This document shows, piece after piece, positions 1-6,422 of a stretch of DNA of 19,080 bases. The notes beneath the pieces were generated by a model that saw nothing but the letters and a program-made list of their open reading frames with translations, did no database searches and was not told the DNA's origin. Position numbers and translations under genes: made by a program. The stretch comes from JAVBOF01 sp031550915. GTDB lineage: Bacteria; Bacillota; Clostridia; Christensenellales; MGBC116941. The number at the start of each line of letters is the position of its first letter. The stretch's first letter is position 1. Location: assembly GCA_031550915.1 (NCBI GenBank), contig JAVBOF010000062.1:1-19080 (forward strand), given 5' to 3'.

Positions 1-1395
1 AAATACCGCTATCTTGACCTCCGCAGGCCGGAGATGCAGCAAAACCTTATCCTCAGGCATAAAATGGCCCATATCGCAAGGAATTACCTCAGTGATAACG
101 GATTTTTAGAGATAGAAACGCCATTTTTGATCAAGAGTACACCGGAGGGAGCGAGGGATTATCTGGTGCCTTCAAGGCTGCATCCGGGCAAGTTTTTTGC
201 CCTGCCGCAATCGCCCCAGTTGTTTAAACAACTATTGATGGTATCCGGCATGGACCGCTATTTCCAGATAGCGCGCTGTTTCAGGGACGAAGACCTGCGT
301 GCGGACAGGCAGCCTGAATTTACACAAATAGACCTTGAGATGTCATTTGTGGATGAAGACGACGTTATGGCAATGAATGAAGGGCTTATAACCGAGATTT
401 TTAAAGAAACGCTGGGTGTTGACGTAAAACTGCCCATTAAGAGACTGACGTATCAGGAAGCAATGGATAGGTTCGGAAGCGATAAACCGGACACCCGGTT
501 TGGATTTGAGCTGAAAGACATTAGCGATATAGTCGAAGGTTGCGGCTTCAATGTTTTTGCCGGGGCTTTGCAAAAAGGCGGCAGTGTGAGATGTATAAAC
601 GCGAAGGGATGCGAGCCCAAGTTTGCCCGCAGGGAGATCGACTCTCTTGTAGATTTTGTCAAAATATACCGCGCGAAAGGCATGGCGTGGATCAGCGTAA
701 AGGAAGACGGACTGCAATCCCCTATTACGAAGTTTCTTACGCAGGAAGAGACCGACGCCATCCTGAAACGGATGGATGCACAGGTTGGTGATATACTTTT
801 CTTTATGGCGGATAAAAACGACATCGTTTATGACTCGCTCGGCAATCTGCGGCTGGAGCTGGCAAGAAGGCTAGAGCTTCTGGATCCGGGTGAATATGAC
901 TTTCTCTGGGTCACGGACTTCCCGCTTCTTGAGTATGACGAGGACGAGGATAGGTATGTGGCGAAGCACCATCCGTTCACAAGCCCAAAGGATGAGGATA
1001 TAGAGCTGTTGGAAAAGGACCCGGGAAAGGTACGGGCGAAGGCATATGATATGGTGCTTAACGGAAACGAGATCGGCGGCGGAAGCATACGTATACATAG
1101 CGCGGAGCTGCAGCAAACGATGTTTAAGGTGCTTGGTTTCAGCGAGGAACAGGCAAACGAACGCTTTGGTTTCCTCATGGAAGCCTTTAAATTCGGACCA
1201 CCGCCGCATGGCGGCTTGGCGTTTGGGTTCGACAGGCTGGCTATGCTTATAGCGGGCAAGAGCTCGATTCGTGACGTTATAGCTTTCCCGAAGGTACAAA
1301 ACGCTGGATGCCTTATGACGGACGCACCGTCATTTGTGGATGAACTACAGCTGGATGAGCTGCATATAGATATCGCGGAGATGGATGACGATTGA
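1..1395 (+). CDS. aspS: Aspartyl-tRNA synthetase, 5' end outside window
   Basis: Class II aminoacyl-tRNA synthetase that charges tRNA-Asp with aspartate in the cytoplasm. The frame is open from base 1 and already reads KYRYLDLRRPEMQ, the conserved start of the catalytic domain, so the ATG at 34 is internal. About 464 residues are visible of a usual ~590; the N-terminal OB-fold anticodon domain lies upstream of the window. Motif 2 is clear (FRDEDLRADRQPEFTQID, about nt 280-336), followed by the bacterial GAD-type insertion and motif 3 (GGLAFGFDRLAML, about nt 1210-1250). The C-terminus is acidic (IAEMDDD). The stop codon overlaps the start of the next gene, which implies co-transcription and possibly translational coupling. 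Whether it is discriminating or also charges tRNA-Asn cannot be judged here. Confidence 0.97.
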   Translation, partial: KYRYLDLRRPEMQQNLILRHKMAHIARNYLSDNGFLEIETPFLIKSTPEGARDYLVPSRLHPGKFFALPQSPQLFKQLLMVSGMDRYFQIARCFRDEDLRADRQPEFTQIDLEMSFVDEDDVMAMNEGLITEIFKETLGVDVKLPIKRLTYQEAMDRFGSDKPDTRFGFELKDISDIVEGCGFNVFAGALQKGGSVRCINAKGCEPKFARREIDSLVDFVKIYRAKGMAWISVKEDGLQSPITKFLTQEETDAILKRMDAQVGDILFFMADKNDIVYDSLGNLRLELARRLELLDPGEYDFLWVTDFPLLEYDEDEDRYVAKHHPFTSPKDEDIELLEKDPGKVRAKAYDMVLNGNEIGGGSIRIHSAELQQTMFKVLGFSEEQANERFGFLMEAFKFGPPPHGGLAFGFDRLAMLIAGKSSIRDVIAFPKVQNAGCLMTDAPSFVDELQLDELHIDIAEMDDD

Positions 1396-2096
1396 GCGAC
1401 AGATTCATAAAAAACCGTACCATGATAGGGAAGCCGGCTATGGATGCTTTACTAAATGCAAAAGTAGCCGTTTTCGGAATTGGCGGCGTCGGCGGGTATG
1501 CAGCCGAAGCTTTGGCGCGTTCGGGTGTCGGATACCTTTATCTTTTGGATAGGGATGTTGTAGAGAAAAGCAATATCAACAGGCAGATAATAGCTACGGA
1601 CGATACGCTTAGTTTTGCTAAGGTCGAGGCCATGAAGCGACGGATCGCCTCAATAAATCCGGATGCTGAAGTATACGCCGTTACGGACTTTTTCTTGCCG
1701 GATAACGCCGAAAGCCTTTTTCCAAAGGATTGTACGCATATAATCGACGCTATGGACAATGTGAGCGCTAAAATAATATTGGCGGCATTATCAAAGGAAA
1801 GAGGAATAATGCTGTTTTCCTGTATGGGTACAGGTAACAGGCTGGATCCATCAATGCTTAGAGTAGCGGATATATACAAGACATCTGGTGATCCTCTGGC
1901 AAAGGTAATGCGCAAGGAACTAAAGCAAATCGGTATAAAGGAGCTTCCGGTAGTATACTCACTGGAAAAGCCATACAGCCATAATGGGCAGTTTGACAGA
2001 ACCCCATCCAGCATGCCTTTTGTACCATCTGCCGCGGGGATGCTACTGGCTTCTTTGGTTGTGAGGGATATAATCGGAGTAAAAAACCATGATTAA
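1392..2096 (+). CDS. tcdA: TcdA/YgdL-type tRNA threonylcarbamoyladenosine dehydratase (ThiF/E1-like)
   Basis: A 234-residue member of the ThiF/MoeB/E1-like superfamily. The closest subfamily is TcdA (CsdL/YgdL), which uses ATP to cyclise t6A37 of tRNA to ct6A. Visible motifs are the nucleotide-binding GIGGVGG (residues 29-35), the acidic pair DRD (53-55), NINRQ (61-65) and DAMDN (119-123). The TTG start at 1392 overlaps the aspS stop; a GCGGAG ribosome site lies 11 bases upstream. It is preferred over the ATG at 1422 because the family has a conserved RF-x-RT-x-x-IG block before the Rossmann motif, and here that block (RFIKNRTMIG) lies between the two candidates. It is shorter than the E. coli protein (~268) and lacks its hydrophobic C-terminal tail. 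It could be another E1-like enzyme (MoeB, ThiF), but no ubiquitin-like partner or rhodanese domain is seen. Confidence 0.85.
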   Translation: MSDRFIKNRTMIGKPAMDALLNAKVAVFGIGGVGGYAAEALARSGVGYLYLLDRDVVEKSNINRQIIATDDTLSFAKVEAMKRRIASINPDAEVYAVTDFFLPDNAESLFPKDCTHIIDAMDNVSAKIILAALSKERGIMLFSCMGTGNRLDPSMLRVADIYKTSGDPLAKVMRKELKQIGIKELPVVYSLEKPYSHNGQFDRTPSSMPFVPSAAGMLLASLVVRDIIGVKNHD

Positions 2097-2115
2097 CGGG
2101 TTATACTAACAGCGG

Positions 2116-2144
2116 TTTACAAAAACCTGTGGAAATAATATAAT
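2116..2144 (+). promoter_or_regulatory. Sigma-A-type promoter for trxA
   Basis: A TTTACA -35 box at 2116-2121 and a perfect TATAAT -10 box at 2139-2144 are separated by 17 bases. The -10 box lies 29 bases before the trxA start, so thioredoxin can be transcribed independently of aspS-tcdA. Confidence 0.75.
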
Positions 2145-2173
2145 TTATACAGGAAACAAATTAGGAGGGTCTT

Positions 2174-2503
2174 ATGGCTTCAGAAAACGTTGTTATCATA
2201 AATAAGGACAATTTCGAATCGGAGGTTATCAATTCGGATATCCCGGTGCTCGTAGACTTTTGGGCGGAATGGTGCGGGCCGTGTAAAATGGTAGGCCCGA
2301 TAATCGATTCACTTGCAGATGATTGGAAGGGAAAAGCAAAGGTTGCCAAAATAAATATCGATGAAGAGCAGGAACTAGCGGTGCAGTTCAAGGTAATGAG
2401 CATACCTACGTTGATGCTTTTCAAATGCGGCAGTGTAGTTGAAAAAAACGTTGGAGCCATGCCCAAACAGGCTCTTGAATCTATGATATCAAAAAATATC
2501 TAG
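2174..2503 (+). CDS. trxA: Thioredoxin
   Basis: A 109-residue cytoplasmic thiol-disulfide oxidoreductase of normal thioredoxin length. The active site WCGPC is at residues 33-37 and the cis-proline loop SIPT has its proline at residue 78, the two hallmarks of classical thioredoxin rather than glutaredoxin or a TlpA-like protein. There is no signal peptide. One extra cysteine (residue 85) sits in the strand after the cis-Pro loop. The ATG is fixed by a strong AGGAGGG site four bases upstream (2163-2169). The gene has its own promoter and ends before a bidirectional terminator. No thioredoxin reductase gene is present in the window, so the electron donor (NADPH- or ferredoxin-dependent reductase) is unknown. 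Confidence 0.97.
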   Translation: MASENVVIINKDNFESEVINSDIPVLVDFWAEWCGPCKMVGPIIDSLADDWKGKAKVAKINIDEEQELAVQFKVMSIPTLMLFKCGSVVEKNVGAMPKQALESMISKNI

Positions 2504-2588
2504 CCTGTGTCTATTTGTGGCAGGCGATAGTGTTATTACGATAAATGGAAATAGTATCGGCTGTGTTTTTCTACTGTCGCGGCAAAAT

Positions 2589-2626
2589 AAAGGCGCTTAG
2601 TGTATCGATACATAAAGCGCCTTTTT
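2589..2626. terminator. Bidirectional rho-independent terminator between trxA and glyA
   Basis: Perfect 10-bp arms (2589-2598 and 2615-2624) of the AAAGGCGCTT type are followed by TTTTT on the plus strand and preceded by an A-rich stretch that gives U residues on the minus strand. The loop itself contains a perfect 12-base palindrome (2601-2612). The position between two convergent genes fits a shared terminator. Confidence 0.85.
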
Positions 2627-2664
2627 CTTGTTACTTCTAAAATATTGCAAATAATTCTAAAGGA

Positions 2665-3903
2665 TCACGCATAAAGTGGGAAGTTCGAACAGATATCCAG
2701 AACATCTTTTTTGACGTCCTCAACACAGCTTTCTCCGTTCTTTATGATCCTAGCTATGAGGCTGCCAATCCTTTGCATATCGTTTTCCTTCATACCGCGG
2801 GTCGTTACAGCGGGGGTACCGATACGTATACCGCTTGTTACAAAGGGGCTTTGGGTCTCGTTTGGTATGGTGTTTTTATTTACGGTTATATTTGCCATGC
2901 CAAGAAGGCCTTCAATCTCTTTGCCGGTCACGCCGTTCTTGGTAAGATCTGCAAGCATAAGATGAGTATCTGTTCCGCCGGAAACCAGCCGAATACCTTC
3001 GGTAGTTAGTGCTTCAGCAAGCGCCTTGGCATTGTTTATTATCTGCTGCTGGTATGCTTTGAAATCATCCTGCATCGCCAGTTTGAAACATACTGCCTTA
3101 GCTGCGACAATATGCATGAGAGGACCTCCCTGCATGCCGGGGAAAACGGCTTTATCTACGGCTTTGGCGAACTCCTCCGTGCAGAGAATCATACCGGAAC
3201 GCGGGCCGCGCAGGGTCTTATGCGTTGTCGTGGTCACTATATGTGCATACGGCACTGGGCTTTGGTGCAAGCCGACGGCTACAAGCCCGGCGATATGAGC
3301 CATATCAACAAGCAGAAACGCACCGCAGTCGTCCGCGATCTCACGGAAACGTTTGAAATCCATTGCCCTCGGATATGCGCTCGCACCAGCAATTATCATC
3401 TTTGGTTTATGCTGCATAGCCATATCATGCAGATGGCCGTAATCTAATACTTCCGTTTCGGGGTCTACGCCATATGTCACAAAATTGTATGTTTTGCCGG
3501 AAAAATTGACCGGGCTACCGTGTGTCAAATGCCCACCGTGGGAAAGATTCAGGCCCATTATGGTGTCGCCCTGTTCGACAAGCGCAGCATACGCAGCCGC
3601 GTTTGCCTGTGAACCGGAATGCGGTTGAACGTTTGCATGGTCTGCACCGAAAAGTTTCTTCGCCCTATCCCTTGCGAGGTCTTCGGCTATATCAACATGT
3701 ACGCAGCCGCCATAATAGCGCTTACCGGGGTAGCCTTCGGCATATTTATTTGTCAGATGGCTTCCCGCCGCCTGCAACACAGCCTCATGCACAAAGTTTT
3801 CCGATGCGATAAGCTCGAGATGCTCCTGCTGCCGCTTCAATTCATCATACAGCACCTGCGCGATCTCCGGATCTGCGTTCTTTACGATATCAAAATTCAA
3901 CAT
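2665..3903 (-). CDS. glyA: Serine hydroxymethyltransferase
   Basis: PLP-dependent enzyme that interconverts serine plus tetrahydrofolate with glycine plus methylene-tetrahydrofolate, the main entry to one-carbon metabolism. The 412-residue protein matches the usual bacterial length. Visible signatures are LIASENF near residue 31, SGSQAN (97-101), VDMAH (199-203) with the PLP-contacting Asp200, and TTTTHKTLRGPRSG with the Schiff-base Lys229. The start at 3903 is chosen because a TAGGAG site lies five bases upstream and a consensus promoter follows behind it. The frame stays open upstream to 3993, but that extension would include the promoter and has no family similarity. The gene is monocistronic, convergent with trxA and divergent from the iscR-like gene. 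Confidence 0.97.
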   Translation of the reverse strand: MLNFDIVKNADPEIAQVLYDELKRQQEHLELIASENFVHEAVLQAAGSHLTNKYAEGYPGKRYYGGCVHVDIAEDLARDRAKKLFGADHANVQPHSGSQANAAAYAALVEQGDTIMGLNLSHGGHLTHGSPVNFSGKTYNFVTYGVDPETEVLDYGHLHDMAMQHKPKMIIAGASAYPRAMDFKRFREIADDCGAFLLVDMAHIAGLVAVGLHQSPVPYAHIVTTTTHKTLRGPRSGMILCTEEFAKAVDKAVFPGMQGGPLMHIVAAKAVCFKLAMQDDFKAYQQQIINNAKALAEALTTEGIRLVSGGTDTHLMLADLTKNGVTGKEIEGLLGMANITVNKNTIPNETQSPFVTSGIRIGTPAVTTRGMKENDMQRIGSLIARIIKNGESCVEDVKKDVLDICSNFPLYA

Positions 3904-3936
3904 ATACGCTCCTAAAACCAAAAATAAGATACATTC

Positions 3937-3965
3937 ATTATATTGGCCGCGATCTATTATTTCAA
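3937..3965 (-). promoter_or_regulatory. Sigma-A-type promoter for glyA
   Basis: On the minus strand, TTGAAA (3965-3960) and TATAAT (3942-3937) are separated by exactly 17 bases, with the -10 box 33 bases before the glyA ATG. The resulting leader is short, so a riboswitch is unlikely. Confidence 0.8.
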
Positions 3966-4005
3966 GGATTTTGTAAAAGGCAAAAAACAGCATTGAAGCG
4001 TAATG

Positions 4006-4017
4006 CGGTATATACCG
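4006..4017. promoter_or_regulatory. Perfect 12-bp palindrome in the glyA/iscR divergent region
   Basis: CGGTATATACCG is its own reverse complement. It lies about 40 bases upstream of the glyA -35 box and about 100 bases upstream of the iscR -35 box. The form fits a dimeric repressor or activator site. The regulator is not identified. Confidence 0.3.
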
Positions 4018-4116
4018 TTATGAAACAAGTTTATATGTCAAAAAAAAAAGTATTGCATATATAAATAACAGGGCATATAATATCCAAGTATTTTAGTCGA
4101 ATTTATTTGGAGAGCA

Positions 4117-4145
4117 TTGACAATACTATATTGAGTTGATATACT
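4117..4145 (+). promoter_or_regulatory. Sigma-A-type promoter for the iscR-iscS-iscU operon
   Basis: A perfect TTGACA -35 box (4117-4122) and a TATACT -10 box (4140-4145) are separated by 17 bases. An 8-bp inverted repeat, ACTATATT at 4125-4132 and AATATAGT at 4162-4169, brackets the -10 box and likely start point. That placement is what autorepression by the Rrf2/IscR-type product would need. Confidence 0.75.
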
Positions 4146-4188
4146 TTAGTTAATTCAGAGTAATATAGTCGGAAATGGAGGCGTCGAA

Positions 4189-4641
4189 TTGAGAATAACC
4201 ACACGAGGAAGATATGGCGTTGCGGCGATGTTTGAGCTGGCAATGGCAGGTGAAATCAAAGAGAATGGCATATCGATCTATGCTTCCAAGCCAATGCCGC
4301 TAAAAATAATTGCCGGCAACCAGGATATTCCGGAACAATATTTGGAACAGTTGGTTTCACTTTTACGCAAAGGCGCGTTGGTAGAGAGCGTTCGCGGAGC
4401 CCATGGAGGATATAGGCTTTCTAGAAGCCCTTCCGAAATAACCATAGGCGATATAATCCGCAGCGTTGAGGAACCGACGTTACCTGTGGAGTGCGTAGGT
4501 GAGAATAATTTTTGCGCGGCAGCGAGTAAGTGTGCTTCGCGACTTGTATGGCAGGCTATTTCTGACAGCATAAACCAGGTGATAGATAATATCACGCTGC
4601 AGGATATGATAGATGATAATAAGCGGCTAAACGAAGCTTGA
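4189..4641 (+). CDS. iscR: Rrf2-family (IscR-like) transcriptional regulator
   Basis: A 150-residue winged-helix Rrf2-family protein, probably an Fe-S-sensing repressor of the following iscS-iscU genes. The N-terminus MRITTRGRYGVAAM and the wing VRGAHGGYRLSR (residues 68-79) are characteristic. Three cysteines at 102, 109 and 115 (C-x6-C-x5-C) sit where IscR has its cluster ligands. In E. coli IscR the spacing is x5/x5 and a histidine three residues after the last cysteine completes the cluster; here that residue is arginine (CASR). The TTG start is set by a TGGAGG site seven bases upstream and by the conserved MRI/MKI start. The cysteines argue against CymR, which lacks them. The symbol follows context; the sensed signal is inferred. 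Confidence 0.88.
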   Translation: MRITTRGRYGVAAMFELAMAGEIKENGISIYASKPMPLKIIAGNQDIPEQYLEQLVSLLRKGALVESVRGAHGGYRLSRSPSEITIGDIIRSVEEPTLPVECVGENNFCAAASKCASRLVWQAISDSINQVIDNITLQDMIDDNKRLNEA

Positions 4642-4653
4642 TGGGGTGTTATT

Positions 4654-5838
4654 ATGAACAGGATTTATCTGGACAACGCGGCTACTACAAAGCTGCATGA
4701 AGAAGTTTTGAATGAAATGATGCCATATTTGACCGATAATTTCGGGAACGCATCCTCAGTCCATTCGTTTGGAAGGGATGCGAGGCTCGGCATAGATAAA
4801 GCGCGAGATAGGATTGCCAAAGCGCTGGGCGCGAGCAGCGCAGAGATATACTTTACTTCCGGCGGTACCGAGGCGGATAACTGGGCCTTAAAGGGAATAG
4901 CGGAAGCCTATAGCGCGAAGGGTAAGCATATAATAACATCCGCGATAGAACACCATGCGGTTTTACATACCTGCGCTTATTTGGAAAAACGAGGATTTAG
5001 GGTAACTTATCTACCGGTGGATGAAAAAGGAAAGATCAATTTAGATGAATTGAAAAACGCTATTTGTGACGATACTATCCTTATATCGATAATGTTTGCA
5101 AATAATGAGATCGGCACGATCCAGCCAATCGAGGAGATCGGTGCCATTGCGCGTGAAAAGGATGTAATATTCCATACCGATGCCGTGCAGGCTGTTGGAA
5201 ACGTAAAGATATATTTGAAGGATTCCAATATAGACCTCCTTTCATTGTCAGGCCACAAGATTCATGGACCGAAGGGCGTTGTATCACTCTATATACGCAA
5301 ATGTGTAAAGATCGCTCCTTTTATGCACGGCGGTGCGCATGAAAGAAACCGTAGGGCAGGCACCGAGAACACCGCAGGTATCGTAGGGCTTGGAAAGGCT
5401 CTTGAAATTGCCGCGGCTGGCATCAATGCTAAAACGGCAGCTCTGGTAAAGCAAAGAGACAAACTGATAGATACGTTATTGGAGCAGATACCGGAATCCA
5501 TATTAAACGGGGATAGAGTGGACCGGCTGCCCGGAAACGTTAATATATGCTATAAGTATATCGAAGGGGCATCCCTTCTGATAAATCTCGATATGAAAGG
5601 CATTGCCGCATCAAGCGGCTCGGCCTGTACATCCGGATCGTTGGATCCTTCCCATGTTCTGCTGGCCATAGGGCTGGATCACGGGACGGCGCATGGTTCC
5701 CTCCGGCTGTCGCTTGGAGAGGATATCTCAGATGAGGATATTGATTACGTTATTAAAACAATAAAAGAAACGGTGCAAAAGCTGAGGGAGTGGTCGCCAT
5801 TATTCGCGGCCAAAGAGGGAGGAATCAAAAATGTATAG
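4654..5838 (+). CDS. iscS: Cysteine desulfurase, NifS/IscS class
   Basis: PLP enzyme that converts cysteine to alanine and passes persulfide sulfur to the scaffold protein. The 394 residues are typical of class I desulfurases. Visible are the start IYLDNAATT, the PLP-contacting IEHHAV loop (98-103), FANNEIGT (148-155), Lys202 in SGHKIHGPKG, and the mobile-loop catalytic Cys325 in SSGSACTSGSLDPSH. The intact long loop and class I layout distinguish it from SufS. It starts 12 bases after the regulator gene stop, with only a G-rich weak ribosome site, so translational coupling is likely. Its 3' end overlaps iscU by eight bases, which supports dedicated partnership. Besides Fe-S assembly it may supply sulfur for tRNA thiolation. 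Confidence 0.95.
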   Translation: MNRIYLDNAATTKLHEEVLNEMMPYLTDNFGNASSVHSFGRDARLGIDKARDRIAKALGASSAEIYFTSGGTEADNWALKGIAEAYSAKGKHIITSAIEHHAVLHTCAYLEKRGFRVTYLPVDEKGKINLDELKNAICDDTILISIMFANNEIGTIQPIEEIGAIAREKDVIFHTDAVQAVGNVKIYLKDSNIDLLSLSGHKIHGPKGVVSLYIRKCVKIAPFMHGGAHERNRRAGTENTAGIVGLGKALEIAAAGINAKTAALVKQRDKLIDTLLEQIPESILNGDRVDRLPGNVNICYKYIEGASLLINLDMKGIAASSGSACTSGSLDPSHVLLAIGLDHGTAHGSLRLSLGEDISDEDIDYVIKTIKETVQKLREWSPLFAAKEGGIKNV

Positions 5839-6211
5839 TGAAAAAGTTATGGATCATTTCAGCAATCCGCGTAACGTGGGTGAGATAGAGAACGCAGATG
5901 GCGTTGGTACAGTAGGTAACGAACGCTGCGGAGATATAATGAAAATGTATATCAAAGTGGATAACGGTATCATAACAGATGTCAAATTCAAGACATTTGG
6001 CTGTGGTGCCGCAATAGCCTCAAGCAGCATGACGACCGAACTAATAAAGGGAAAAAGCATAGAAGAAGCCCTGAAGCTGACCAACAAGGCTGTTGCGGAA
6101 GCTCTGGACGGCTTGCCGCCGGTAAAGATGCATTGCTCCGTATTGGCGGAGGAAGCCATAAAGGCGGCCATAGATAACTATTACGAAGGTATAAAGGCCA
6201 AAGCGCAGTAG
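5831..6211 (+). CDS. iscU: Iron-sulfur cluster scaffold IscU/NifU N-terminal type
   Basis: A 126-residue scaffold on which nascent Fe-S clusters form before transfer to apoproteins. The three cluster cysteines are Cys33 (ERCGD, with Asp35), Cys58 (FGCGAAIASSS) and Cys102 (MHCS). The LPPVK motif at 95-99, which HscA recognises in proteobacterial IscU, is kept although no hscA, hscB or fdx is nearby, as is usual in Clostridia. It lacks the long insertion between the second and third cysteines that marks SufU, so IscU is preferred. The ATG overlaps the end of iscS, and an AGGGAGGA site lies just upstream within iscS. The operon ends here with a hairpin; the mnmA gene that follows iscU in many Clostridia is absent. 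Confidence 0.95.
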   Translation: MYSEKVMDHFSNPRNVGEIENADGVGTVGNERCGDIMKMYIKVDNGIITDVKFKTFGCGAAIASSSMTTELIKGKSIEEALKLTNKAVAEALDGLPPVKMHCSVLAEEAIKAAIDNYYEGIKAKAQ

Positions 6212-6243
6212 AGCTTTGATATCGCTGAATAACATATATAGCA

Positions 6244-6272
6244 AAAGCCGGGTATAGATGCCCGGCTTTAAT
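6244..6272 (+). terminator. Terminator hairpin after iscU
   Basis: Arms of 9 bp, AAAGCCGGG (6244-6252) and CCCGGCTTT (6261-6269), enclose an 8-base loop. The U tract is short and interrupted, so termination may be partial. The thrS promoter follows 73 bases later. Confidence 0.7.
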
Positions 6273-6344
6273 CTTGCCTACGTAATAATTTTGCAGGCTG
6301 CCAGTTATAAAAGTTGCGTACGGCGCCTTAGTATTCACGCTTTA

Positions 6345-6373
6345 TTGACAAACATGCGTGTTAAGCATAAAAT
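6345..6373 (+). promoter_or_regulatory. Sigma-A-type promoter for thrS
   Basis: TTGACA (6345-6350) and TAAAAT (6368-6373) are spaced by 17 bases. Transcription would start near 6380, giving a leader of about 40 bases, too short for a T-box. Confidence 0.78.
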
Positions 6374-6422
6374 ATCTAGAAAACACTTATGAGGGCTTTT
6401 GCGTAATGGAAGGATGATGAGA

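Noticed and set aside
3904..3993. N-terminal extension of glyA
   Set aside because: It would include the consensus glyA promoter and ribosome site, and the added residues do not match the family.
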